The notes: generated from the letters alone by a model not told the origin. A stretch of 11,166 nt of DNA from Tangfeifania sp. (GCA_018400515.1 JAGYMR010000071.1:1-11166), one strand, 5' to 3'. Numbered from the stretch's first letter, positions 1 through 7,220 are shown. Numbers and translations: made by a program.

Positions 1-117
1 TACCGGTCAATGACTCCTCCCGGGCACCCGGGTTTTGTCTCCCCTTACTGCCCGGAAAGCCTCAATGATGCTCTTACGGAAAATTTCAGTCACGCGATAC
101 AAATGAACAAACAATGA
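1..117 (+). CDS. C-terminal end of an unidentified upstream gene (partial)
   Basis: Frame 1 is open from the window edge for 38 codons and stops with TGA at 115-117. That stop overlaps the ATG of the next gene at 114-116 in the classic ATGA arrangement of translationally coupled genes. The visible tail is rich in Pro/Gly at its start (TPPGHPGF, codons 5-12) and ends in MNKQ. Frames 2 and 3 both carry stops in this stretch. The main support is the exact ATGA overlap; an open frame of this length could arise by chance. I do not recognise the family and assign no function. If real, it is the upstream partner of the URO-D-like gene and shares its operon. Confidence 0.5.
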   Translation, partial: YRSMTPPGHPGFVSPYCPESLNDALTENFSHAIQMNKQ

Positions 118-1373
118 ACTCAAAAGAACAATTTTTAAAAACGGTCAATCACCGACAACCCGGCCGGGTGGTCATGGACCTCGGATCCACCGCCGTAACG
201 GGAATTCATGTGCTTGCCCTGTCAAGGCTGCGGCAGCTTTTCGGACTTCAACGAAAACCTATCCGGGTGATCGAACCTTTTCAAATGCTGGGAGAAGTAG
301 GCTGGGAATTGATCGACTCCCTCGGGATCGATGTGGTGGGCGCCTGGGCAAAAGACAATATGTTCGGTTTTAACAACCATGCCCCCTACAAAGAGTGGCA
401 AACCCCCTGGGGGCAACGGGTCATGGTACCGCTACATTTCAATGTTACAACCAGTGAAAAGGGCGACCTGTTGATGCACCCCGGCGGAGACACATCACTT
501 CCCCCTTCCGCCCGGATGCCGAAAACCGGTTACTTTTTCGATGCCATCATCCGCCAGGAACCCATCGAAGAGGAAAAGCTGAAGGTGGAAGACAACCTGG
601 AAGAGTTTGCCCTGATCTCCGATGAAGAGCTGAACCACTGGAAAAACGAAGTGGACAAAGCCTATTTCTCAGAAAAGGCCGTCATTGCCTCTTTCGGAGG
701 TACAGCACTGGGCGACATTGCCCTCGTTCCGGCAATGCAGCTGCCCCGTCCCAAAGGGATCCGCGATGTGGCCGAGTGGTATATGAGTACCATCAGCCGG
801 CCGCAATACATTCATAAAGTCTTTGAGCGGCAGGTGGAGATTGCCCTTGAAAACCTTCAAAGAATCTATAACGTTGTTGGTAATAAAGTCGATGCTGTTT
901 TCATTTGCGGCACCGATTTCGGAACCCAAAGCTCCACCTTCTGTCCCCCCGAACAATTTGAAGAACTCTGGCTTCCCTATTATAAAAGAATAAATGACTG
1001 GATCCACGAAAACACCCGGTGGAAAACATTTAAACACTCCTGCGGTGCGGTGGAAAACCTTCTGGATGCCTTTATCCGCGCGGGATTTGACATTATCAAT
1101 CCCGTTCAGATAAATGCCACCGGAATGGATCCCGGGAAACTGAAGGAAAAGTACGGGAACAACCTGGTTTTCTGGGGCGGCGGTATCGACACACAAAAAA
1201 TGCTGCCCTTCGGAACCCCCGGAGAGATCAGGGAGCAGGTCCTCCGGAACTGCGAAATTTTCTCAAAAAACGGCGGCTTTGTATTCAATCCCGTGCATAA
1301 CATCCAGGCCAATGTCCCGGCCGAAAATATCCGGGCCATGCTGGAGGCGCTCCAGGAATTTAACGGAAAATAA
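114..1373 (+). CDS. Uroporphyrinogen decarboxylase (URO-D) superfamily protein, MtaA/CmuA-like rather than HemE
   Basis: A 419-residue cytoplasmic protein with the URO-D superfamily TIM-barrel pattern. Visible landmarks are ICGTDFGTQ at 264-272, FKHSCGAVENLL at 306-317, WGGGIDTQ at 354-361 and FNPVHNIQANVP at 391-402. H308 and C310 form an HxC pair like the zinc site of MtaA/CmuA-type methyl-transferring relatives, and H395 could be a third ligand. The N-terminal HemE substrate signature (MRQAGR) is absent, and instead the protein has MDLGSTAVTG at 21-30. A haem-synthesis role is therefore unlikely. No corrinoid-binding protein is visible nearby. Homologues of this type often occur in sugar-utilisation loci, but I know of no settled reaction for them. 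The ATG at 114 overlaps the upstream TGA, and the GH29 gene follows after 48 bp. The family call is firm; the function is open. Confidence 0.85.
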   Translation: MNSKEQFLKTVNHRQPGRVVMDLGSTAVTGIHVLALSRLRQLFGLQRKPIRVIEPFQMLGEVGWELIDSLGIDVVGAWAKDNMFGFNNHAPYKEWQTPWGQRVMVPLHFNVTTSEKGDLLMHPGGDTSLPPSARMPKTGYFFDAIIRQEPIEEEKLKVEDNLEEFALISDEELNHWKNEVDKAYFSEKAVIASFGGTALGDIALVPAMQLPRPKGIRDVAEWYMSTISRPQYIHKVFERQVEIALENLQRIYNVVGNKVDAVFICGTDFGTQSSTFCPPEQFEELWLPYYKRINDWIHENTRWKTFKHSCGAVENLLDAFIRAGFDIINPVQINATGMDPGKLKEKYGNNLVFWGGGIDTQKMLPFGTPGEIREQVLRNCEIFSKNGGFVFNPVHNIQANVPAENIRAMLEALQEFNGK

Positions 1374-1421
1374 AGTACGTGCACCCCCGCTGGAACTTTT
1401 AACTTTTAATCCATAAAAACC

Positions 1422-2807
1422 ATGAAAAAAACCGCATTACCGCTTATTCTCCTGCTTCTGACCGGGGCCTGGGGACAGGCTCAAAGATACGAGAGCAACT
1501 GGGAATCCATCGACAGCCGCCCCGTTCCGGAATGGTTCTCCGATGCCAAGCTGGGCATTTTTATTCACTGGGGCATCTATTCTGTTCCGGCCTGGGCACC
1601 GGCCGAAGCTGACATCGGCATCTATGCCAAGTATGCCGAATGGTACTGGTGGCGAATCAACGAAGAGAGCGAACCAGGAAAACTTTTTCGCGATTACCAC
1701 CACCGGATGTATGGCGAAGACTTCAGGTACCCCGATTTTGTATCCCGGTTTAAAGCCGAACATTTTGACCCGGACCACTGGGCCGGTATTTTCAAAAAAG
1801 CCGGGGCCCGTTATGTGGTGCTCACCTCCAAACACCATGAGGGTTTCACCCTCTGGCCCAGCGAGGAGAGCTGGAACTGGAACAGTGTAGATGTTGGTCC
1901 GCACCGCGATCTGTGCGGGGACCTCTCCGAGGCAGTAAAAAATGCGGGCTTGCACATGGGATTTTACTATTCCCTGTATGAATGGTACAACCCGCTGTAT
2001 CACAACAATCTTGAAGAATACGTGGACAGCCACATGATCCCCCAGATGAAAGACCTGGTAACCCGGTACGAACCTGATATCTTATGGCCCGACGGGGAGT
2101 GGGACCACCCCAGTGAAAAGTGGAAAAGCACCTCCTTCCTGGCCTGGCTGTTCAACGAATCGCCCGTTAAAAACCGTGTATGCATCAATGACCGGTGGGG
2201 AAAAGAGACCCGGGGCGTACACGGAGGCTTTTTTACCACCGAGTATGGCCACGTCCATAACCGGGAAGGGGTTGGTGATGTCGACCGCCCCTGGGAAGAG
2301 TGCCGCGGCATCGGCACCTCCTTTGGCTATAACCGGATGGAAACCCTCGACCACTACATGACATCGGACGAACTGATCGACCTGCTCATTCAGAAAGTGG
2401 CTGCCGGCGGAAACCTGCTCATTGACATCGGCCCCACCGCCGACGGAAGAATCCCGGTGATCCAGCAGCAACGACTGCTTGATATGGGGAAATGGCTCGA
2501 AATAAACGGCGAAGCCATCTATGAAACCCGGCAATGGACAGGTGCACAAAGCAACCAAACCGACCATCGCTTCTTTACGAAAAAAGGAAACGACCTGTAC
2601 GTGCTTTGCACGAAATTTCCTGAAACAGAGATCAAAATTACCGGCATCAAAAATCGGGGCGACGTTTCGCTGTTAGGATATAATGAAAAGGTGCAGGCCA
2701 GAAGATCGGGAGATCAGCTGACACTGAAAATTCCCCCGGTGACACTTGCCAACAATCCCTCTGCCTATGCATGGGTTTTCAAAATTACAAATGCATTCAC
2801 CGAATAA
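1422..2807 (+). CDS. Secreted GH29-family glycosidase (alpha-L-fucosidase family)
   Basis: A 461-residue exported glycoside hydrolase. It opens with a Sec signal peptide: Lys-Lys, a Leu-rich core at 6-13 and likely cleavage after GQA (residue 20). No lipobox cysteine follows, so a soluble periplasmic or secreted enzyme is expected. GH29 landmarks are WFSDAKLGIFIHWG at 38-51, YAEWYWWR at 71-78, VVLTSKHHEGFTLW at 132-145, LWPDGEW at 221-227 and GGNLLIDIGPTADGR at 329-343. D224 in LWPDGEW matches the family nucleophile position. The acid/base residue is not obvious; E274 and E292/E293 are candidates. The C-terminal 90 residues look like the usual beta-sandwich. GH29 enzymes retain configuration and release mainly L-fucose, although some act on other L-sugars. 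The gene lies 48 bp after the URO-D-like gene and 15 bp before hexokinase, which implies co-transcription. Confidence 0.9.
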   Translation: MKKTALPLILLLLTGAWGQAQRYESNWESIDSRPVPEWFSDAKLGIFIHWGIYSVPAWAPAEADIGIYAKYAEWYWWRINEESEPGKLFRDYHHRMYGEDFRYPDFVSRFKAEHFDPDHWAGIFKKAGARYVVLTSKHHEGFTLWPSEESWNWNSVDVGPHRDLCGDLSEAVKNAGLHMGFYYSLYEWYNPLYHNNLEEYVDSHMIPQMKDLVTRYEPDILWPDGEWDHPSEKWKSTSFLAWLFNESPVKNRVCINDRWGKETRGVHGGFFTTEYGHVHNREGVGDVDRPWEECRGIGTSFGYNRMETLDHYMTSDELIDLLIQKVAAGGNLLIDIGPTADGRIPVIQQQRLLDMGKWLEINGEAIYETRQWTGAQSNQTDHRFFTKKGNDLYVLCTKFPETEIKITGIKNRGDVSLLGYNEKVQARRSGDQLTLKIPPVTLANNPSAYAWVFKITNAFTE

Positions 2808-2822
2808 AAAAAAACAGGACAC

Positions 2823-4109
2823 ATGACAACAAAAGCGCAACAATTCCTGAAAACACATAAACTAACCGCCGCGGATATCGACATGGAACCGGTGGTCCGG
2901 GCCTTTATTTCAGAAATGGAAAAGGGATTAAAAGGGGAAAAAAGTTCCCTGATGATGCTCCCCACATACATTGAAGCCGAAGGGGAAGTTAATCCAAACG
3001 AACCGGTCATTGCCATTGATGCAGGAGGAACCAATTTCCGGGCAGCAAAAGTGTATTTCAACAACGAGCTCCAACTGATCACTGAAAACGTTCAGCAATA
3101 CAAAATGCCCGCCGTGGAGAAAGAGCTATCCAAAGAGGAATTCTTCAAAACCCTGGCAGGGTACCTGAACGATTATAAAACCATTTCGGAGAAAATCGGA
3201 TTCTGCTTCTCTTATGCGGCCGAGATATTTCCCAACAAAGACGGGAAACTGATTGAATGGAGCAAGGAATTAAAGGCTCCCGGCGTCATCGGGGAGATGA
3301 TCGGCGAACAATTGCTGGCCGCCATGGGTACCCCGGAAAAACAACTGGTCCTGATGAATGACACCGTCTCTACGCTTCTTGCAGGGAAAGCAGCCACCGC
3401 AGGAAAAACATACGACACCTTTATCGGTTTTATTCTGGGTACCGGCACCAATACCAGTTATATTGAGTCAAACAAAAACATCGCAAAGAATCCTTCACTG
3501 GATGCAGCAAAGAGTCAAATCATCAACATCGAAAGCGGCAATTTTAACCGGATCCCCCGCACCGATATTGACGAGGCATTCGACCATTCAACAAAGAATC
3601 CGGGCCGCTATTCATTTGAAAAGATGTTTTCGGGCGGTTACTTTGGTGAACTCTGCACTGTGGCGCTGAAACAAGCAGCCGCCGAAGGTGTTTTCTCCCG
3701 GGAAACCAAGGAAAAGATCAACAATCTCAGCGCCCGGTCCACCGAAGAGATCAATAAATTTGTTTCCGGCACGGCCCCGGAAAAAGATGCCCTGGTTTCC
3801 GCTTTGATGACGGAAGCGGACAAAGCTTCGGCAAAAGCCATCATCAACGGATTAACAGAACGGGCAGCCAAACTGGTGGCAGCCAACCTGGCAGCTGTCA
3901 TCCTGAAAACCGGAAAAGCAAAAACACCGGAAAAGCCGGTCTTAATGACCATTGAAGGGACCACTTTCTACAAACTGCACCATTTCAGGGAAATGTTTGA
4001 AGAATTTTTATCGGCTTTCCTTTCTGGCGAAAATAAACGCTATTATGAAATGGTGGAGGTGGAAAATTCAAGTCTGGTAGGAGCAGCCATAGCAGCACTG
4101 GTGAATTAA
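2823..4109 (+). CDS. Hexokinase, eukaryote-type family
   Basis: A 428-residue cytoplasmic kinase of the hexokinase family, which also occurs in Bacteroidota; it is not a ROK or Glk glucokinase. Key elements in order are the phosphate-1 motif IDAGGTNFR at 65-73, the sugar-contact segment around FSYAAEIFPN at 129-138, LMNDTVSTLLAG at 177-188 with the presumed catalytic base D180, and phosphate-2 GFILGTGTN at 202-210. IESGNF at 236-241 and GGYFGEL at 271-277 supply sugar-binding glutamates, and IEGTTFYK lies at 377-384. It should phosphorylate glucose, and perhaps fructose or mannose, with ATP. Its length fits a single-domain hexokinase. The ATG at 2823 lies 15 bp after the GH29 stop in an A-rich stretch with no Shine-Dalgarno, and a strong terminator follows. 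L-fucose is not a normal substrate of this family, which makes the pairing with GH29 puzzling. Confidence 0.92.
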   Translation: MTTKAQQFLKTHKLTAADIDMEPVVRAFISEMEKGLKGEKSSLMMLPTYIEAEGEVNPNEPVIAIDAGGTNFRAAKVYFNNELQLITENVQQYKMPAVEKELSKEEFFKTLAGYLNDYKTISEKIGFCFSYAAEIFPNKDGKLIEWSKELKAPGVIGEMIGEQLLAAMGTPEKQLVLMNDTVSTLLAGKAATAGKTYDTFIGFILGTGTNTSYIESNKNIAKNPSLDAAKSQIINIESGNFNRIPRTDIDEAFDHSTKNPGRYSFEKMFSGGYFGELCTVALKQAAAEGVFSRETKEKINNLSARSTEEINKFVSGTAPEKDALVSALMTEADKASAKAIINGLTERAAKLVAANLAAVILKTGKAKTPEKPVLMTIEGTTFYKLHHFREMFEEFLSAFLSGENKRYYEMVEVENSSLVGAAIAALVN

Positions 4110-4123
4110 CATCCCGCTATAGA

Positions 4124-4149
4124 AAAGGGCGGCTCAACAGCCGCCCTTT
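4124..4149 (+). terminator. Intrinsic terminator ending the URO-D/GH29/hexokinase operon
   Basis: A perfect 11-bp stem: AAAGGGCGGCT at 4124-4134 pairs with AGCCGCCCTTT at 4139-4149 around a CAAC loop. It begins 14 bp after the hexokinase stop. The T-rich end is short (TTT, then AATGTT). The GC-rich stem, the tetraloop and the position make this a confident terminator. Confidence 0.88.
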
Positions 4150-4171
4150 AATGTTAACCCCCAAACACACA

Positions 4172-4192
4172 AGCAATACAGAACGTATTGCT
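4172..4192. repeat. Perfect 8-bp inverted repeat upstream of gpsA
   Basis: AGCAATAC (4172-4179) and GTATTGCT (4185-4192) are exact reverse complements separated by 5 bases. The repeat lies between the hexokinase terminator and the gpsA promoter, about 46 bp upstream of the -7 element. It could be an operator for a dimeric regulator, or a second weak terminator hairpin, since CTTTAAAT follows it. The sequence alone does not decide between these. Confidence 0.5.
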
Positions 4193-4237
4193 CTTTAAAT
4201 ATAAGAACTTTTTTTTAAATCCCAAAAAAATTCTTCC

Positions 4238-4245
4238 TACTTTTG
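4238..4245 (+). promoter_or_regulatory. Bacteroidota-type -7 promoter element for gpsA
   Basis: TACTTTTG matches the TAnnTTTG consensus recognised by the Bacteroidota primary sigma factor. Upstream, around 4208-4216, there is only a T-run where the -33 box should be, so that half is weak. Transcription would begin near 4250, giving a leader of roughly 14 nt before the ATG at 4264. The element contains the TTG at 4243, so that TTG cannot plausibly be the start codon. Confidence 0.5.
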
Positions 4246-4263
4246 TCGTCTCAAAAAAAGAGA

Positions 4264-5262
4264 ATGGATATTAAAAAAGACAAGATCGCAGTCATAGGAA
4301 GCGGAAGCTGGGCCACCGCCATCTCGAAAATGCTGCTTGAAAATGTTGACCGGATCAATTGGTTTTTCCGGAAGGAGGAGACCATCGATAGTTTTAAAGA
4401 GCTGAAATACAATCCAAGGTATTTACAAAGTGTGGAATTTGATACGGACCGGATTCATTTTTTTTACAACCTCGACGAAATAATCAATGAATCCGATATT
4501 CTGATCCTGGCCATTCCTTCGGCCTTTCTGCCCTCCATTCTGAACGGAGTAAAGGCTGATCTGAGCAAAAAATACATTCTTTCAGGCATTAAAGGGATTG
4601 TTTCGGATGAAAACCTTTTGGTGGTGGAGTATCTGAATAAATATTTCCATGTTCCTTTCGAAATGATGGGCGTAATTGCGGGTCCCTGCCATGCCGAGGA
4701 AGTGGCGCTTGAAAAACACTCCTACCTGACGGTGGCCGGGCTGAAAGAGGACAAAGCGGTCAATTTTGCCCGTTTAATCCACTGCCATTATATTTTCACT
4801 TCGGTTTCCGATGATATTTGGGGCACCGAGTACACTTCGGTGATCAAAAACATCATTGCCATCGGCGCAGGGATCGCTCATGGATTGCGGTATGGAGACA
4901 ACTTTCAGGCTGCACTGGTTTCCAATGCCATTCAGGAGATAAAAAAATTTGTGGATGCTGTCCATCCCATCTCCAGGGACATAAAAGATTCGGCTTACCT
5001 GGGCGACCTCATGGTCACGGTCTATTCACAATTCAGCCGGAACCGCATGTTTGGAACCCGCATCGGGAGAGGCTATTCGGTAAAAAATGCCATGCTCGAC
5101 ATGAATATGATCGCCGAGGGGTATTTTGCCTCCCGCTCCATTCATGAAATAAATAAAAAATACCATGTCCCCATGCCCATCTCGGAAGCGGTATACCGGA
5201 TCCTGTATGAGCATGTCTCTCCCAGAAAAGAGATTGAACAATTAACCAAAAAACTGAGCTGA
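4264..5262 (+). CDS. gpsA: Glycerol-3-phosphate dehydrogenase [NAD(P)+]
   Basis: A 332-residue cytoplasmic enzyme that reduces dihydroxyacetone phosphate to sn-glycerol 3-phosphate, the backbone for membrane phospholipids. The N-terminal Rossmann motif is VIGSGSWATAI at 10-20. SGIKG at 107-111 and AGPCHAEEVA at 139-148 match the family's GIKG and GPSFAxEV segments. The C-terminal helical domain carries the catalytic-lysine region TSVIKNIIAIGAGI at 191-204 (K195), GDNFQAAL at 211-218, LGDLMVT at 246-252 and FSRNRMFG at 257-264. The ATG at 4264 is preferred over an in-frame TTG at 4243 because the TTG lies inside the promoter. The gene appears to be transcribed on its own. It converges on pgi with 91 bp between the stops. 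My recollection is that gpsA and pgi are often neighbours in Bacteroidota. Confidence 0.93.
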   Translation: MDIKKDKIAVIGSGSWATAISKMLLENVDRINWFFRKEETIDSFKELKYNPRYLQSVEFDTDRIHFFYNLDEIINESDILILAIPSAFLPSILNGVKADLSKKYILSGIKGIVSDENLLVVEYLNKYFHVPFEMMGVIAGPCHAEEVALEKHSYLTVAGLKEDKAVNFARLIHCHYIFTSVSDDIWGTEYTSVIKNIIAIGAGIAHGLRYGDNFQAALVSNAIQEIKKFVDAVHPISRDIKDSAYLGDLMVTVYSQFSRNRMFGTRIGRGYSVKNAMLDMNMIAEGYFASRSIHEINKKYHVPMPISEAVYRILYEHVSPRKEIEQLTKKLS

Positions 5263-5353
5263 CCGGTTTTCCATCGGACCGGACAACGCTCCGGCCATCC
5301 CCTCTCCCGCGGAAACGGAAAATCCCCCCTTAAAGCTCCTTGGTCCGGAAGGA

Positions 5354-7000
5354 TCACCTCATTCTTTTAAAAGCATTGATCAGTCCGTTGGTGGAACCAT
5401 CGTGCCCGGAAACGGCATCGCCGTTTTCCAGCTCCGGCAAAATGGCTTTTGCCAGCTGCTTGCCCAGTTCAACCCCCCACTGGTCAAAACTGTAAATATT
5501 CCAGATCACGCCCTGTACAAAAATTTTATGTTCGTACATGGCAATGAGGGCCCCCAGGGTACGCGGCGTCATCTTTTTTACCAGGATCGAATTGGTGGGG
5601 ATATTCCCGGGGAAAACCTTGAACGGAAGCAGGGAGGCAATTTCGGACGCACTTTTCCCCTCCCTTTTCAGTTCGTTCTCCACCGTTTCTTTGGTTTTTC
5701 CTACCATCAGGGCTTCAGTCTGTGCAAAAAAGTTGGCCAGCAACTTGAGGTGATGATCTCCGGCGGGATTATGGCTGATGGCAGGAGCAATGAAATCGCA
5801 GGGAATAAGTTTGGTCCCCTGGTGGATCAGCTGGTAAAAAGCATGTTGCCCGTTGGTGCCGGGCTCACCCCAGATGATGGGGCCTGTCTGGTAATCCACC
5901 CGTTGTCCGTTGCGGTCGACCTGCTTGCCGTTGCTCTCCATATTTCCCTGCTGAAAATAGGCAGAAAAACGGTGCATGTACTGATCGTAGGGTAAAATGG
6001 CTTCGGTTTCGGCACAAAAAAAATTGTTATACCAAACCCCGATAAGGGCCAGGGTAACCGGAATATTCTCCTCAAATCCGGCTGTCCGGAAATGATTATC
6101 CATGGCATGGGCCCCTTCAAGCAGCTCCATGTAGCGATCAAAACCGATGCCGCAGGCGATGGAAAGCCCGATCGCAGACCAAAGCGAATAGCGCCCTCCC
6201 ACCCAATTCCAGAAGCGGAACATGTTTTTGGGATCGATTCCAAAAGCCTTTACCGCTTCCTGATTGGTTGAAACGGCCACAAAATGATTTTTGACAAATT
6301 TTTCCTCCCCTGCCTCCTTGAGAAACCAGTCACGGGCCGTATGGGCATTGGTCATGGTCTCCTGGGTGGTAAAGGTTTTGGAGGCTACAATGAAAAGCGT
6401 CGTTTCCGGATGCACCTTTTTCAGGGTTTCTGCCATGTGCGTCCCGTCCACATTGGATACAAAATGCAACCGGAGATGGTTTCCATAAGGTTTCAATGCT
6501 TCCGTCACCATCAATGGTCCCAGGTCAGATCCGCCGATACCGATATTGACAATGTCGGTAATGGCTTCCCCGGTAAAGCCTTTCCATTTGCCGGAAATGA
6601 CCTCCCCGGAGAAGATTTTCATCTGCTCAAGAACCGCCTTCACTTCGGGCATCACATTCTCCCCGTCAACATAAACCGGTGAATTGCTCCGGTTGCGCAA
6701 AGCCACATGCAAAACGGCGCGGTCTTCGGTGGCATTGATCTTCTGACCGGAAAACATACTCCCGATGGCATCTTTCAATCCGCATTCATTGGCCAGTTCA
6801 ACCAACAATCCCCACACTTTTCCATCCATCCGGTTTTTGGAAAAATCCACCAGCATATCCTCAAACGACAGCGAATATTTTTTAAACCGGTTCGTTTCTT
6901 TTTCAAAGAGCTCTTTCATGTGTGTCTCTTTAAAACCGGCATAATAGCTTGCCAGCTTTTTCCAGGCATTGGTGGTGGTCGGATCAATTTTTGGTAACAT
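5354..7000 (-). CDS. pgi: Glucose-6-phosphate isomerase
   Basis: A 548-residue cytoplasmic enzyme interconverting glucose 6-phosphate and fructose 6-phosphate, of the long E. coli-type class (about 549 residues). Motifs in order are IGGSDLGP at 155-162, FVSNVDGTH at 180-188, the phosphate-binding [10 protein letters not shown] at 206-215, the signature [16 protein letters not shown] at 263-278 and [12 protein letters not shown] at 377-388. The last carries E379 and H386. K514 lies in ELGKQLAK near the C-terminus. No key residue is missing. The ATG at 7000 gives the usual N-terminus leading to a [17 protein letters not shown] segment. The gene diverges from the transporter gene across 232 bp that hold its candidate promoter. 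Its product links to the hexokinase (glucose 6-phosphate) and to the SrlD-like dehydrogenase (fructose 6-phosphate). Confidence 0.96.
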   Translation of the reverse strand: MLPKIDPTTTNAWKKLASYYAGFKETHMKELFEKETNRFKKYSLSFEDMLVDFSKNRMDGKVWGLLVELANECGLKDAIGSMFSGQKINATEDRAVLHVALRNRSNSPVYVDGENVMPEVKAVLEQMKIFSGEVISGKWKGFTGEAITDIVNIGIGGSDLGPLMVTEALKPYGNHLRLHFVSNVDGTHMAETLKKVHPETTLFIVASKTFTTQETMTNAHTARDWFLKEAGEEKFVKNHFVAVSTNQEAVKAFGIDPKNMFRFWNWVGGRYSLWSAIGLSIACGIGFDRYMELLEGAHAMDNHFRTAGFEENIPVTLALIGVWYNNFFCAETEAILPYDQYMHRFSAYFQQGNMESNGKQVDRNGQRVDYQTGPIIWGEPGTNGQHAFYQLIHQGTKLIPCDFIAPAISHNPAGDHHLKLLANFFAQTEALMVGKTKETVENELKREGKSASEIASLLPFKVFPGNIPTNSILVKKMTPRTLGALIAMYEHKIFVQGVIWNIYSFDQWGVELGKQLAKAILPELENGDAVSGHDGSTNGLINAFKRMR

Positions 7001-7047
7001 ACGCTTCTATTTTCAGTAACAACGATGGGTATTTTAAAAAAAGATCA

Positions 7048-7068
7048 CCGGTCTCTACGCGGGACCGG
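7048..7068 (-). promoter_or_regulatory. GC-rich inverted repeat in the pgi leader, followed by a T-run
   Basis: CCGGTCTC (7048-7055) pairs with GGGACCGG (7061-7068), with one G-T wobble, around a 5-nt loop. Read on the minus strand, the dyad is followed by TGATC and seven Ts, which is the architecture of an intrinsic terminator or attenuator. It directly abuts the candidate pgi -7 element, so the transcription start would fall within the dyad. That also fits a DNA operator. The role is not resolved. Confidence 0.45.
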
Positions 7069-7099
7069 CAAAATTTTCACAAGACGAAAATACAACAAA
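7069..7099 (-). promoter_or_regulatory. Candidate pgi promoter
   Basis: On the minus strand, TTTG (7099-7096) is followed after exactly 19 bases by AAATTTTG (7076-7069). This is one mismatch from the Bacteroidota TTTG-N19-TAnnTTTG arrangement. A start near 7063 would give a pgi leader of about 60 nt. The spacing is good, but the first base of the -7 element is off-consensus and the region is AT-rich, so a chance match is possible. Confidence 0.35.
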
Positions 7100-7182
7100 A
7101 AGATGGCAATCACCGGATCGCCGGCAAAAAATTGCGGGTTCGAATAAACCAGATACATGAATTATTTTTAAGAAAGCGGAAT

Positions 7183-7220
7183 GAAACGGAAGGCAGGGGC
7201 TTATTCCTGTTTCCTTTTTA
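7183..7220 (+). terminator. Hairpin with trailing T-run just upstream of the transporter gene
   Basis: GAAACGGAA (7183-7191) pairs with TTCCTGTTTC (7204-7213) with one bulged base, and C then TTTTT follows (7215-7219). On the plus strand this resembles a weak intrinsic terminator. It ends 13 bp before the transporter ATG at 7233. It could attenuate transcription into that gene or end a short transcript from the divergent region. No matching upstream gene is established. Confidence 0.3.

Noticed and set aside
19..32. CCCGGGCACCCGGG inverted repeat followed by TTTTG, terminator-like
   Set aside because: The usable stem is only about 5 bp with a 4-nt loop, and the T-run is short. It lies inside the open frame coupled by ATGA to the next gene, where it encodes a Pro/Gly-rich stretch, so a coding explanation suffices.
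669..1196. Long antisense open frame across the URO-D-like gene
   Set aside because: It is fully embedded opposite a well-supported gene, has no recognisable domain, and has the low-complexity look of an antisense shadow.
1391..1410. AACTTTTAACTTTTAA tandem heptamer and TAACTTTT as a GH29 promoter
   Set aside because: The -7 match lacks the final G, and no -33 box was found. The 48-bp gap fits read-through from the URO-D-like gene.
1437..2033. 198-codon antisense open frame opposite the GH29 gene
   Set aside because: The GH29 motifs are unambiguous on the plus strand. The opposite frame has no family features and no start context.
5263..5353. Possible bidirectional terminator between gpsA and pgi
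   Set aside because: Only short interrupted stems are visible (CCGGT with ACCGG around 10 bases, CCGGA with TCCGG around 6 bases, TCCTT with AAGGA). None has a convincing T-run on either strand.
5402..5995. 197-codon plus-strand open frame opposite pgi
   Set aside because: Pgi is complete with all catalytic residues on the minus strand; the plus-strand frame is a composition shadow.
7025..7147. Resemblance of the 40-codon basic peptide to the small ribosomal protein Thx
   Set aside because: Only a loose Arg/Gly/Lys-Ile-Phe pattern is shared. The typical MGKGD...RRGKI start and the basic C-terminus are not there, so I do not assign it.
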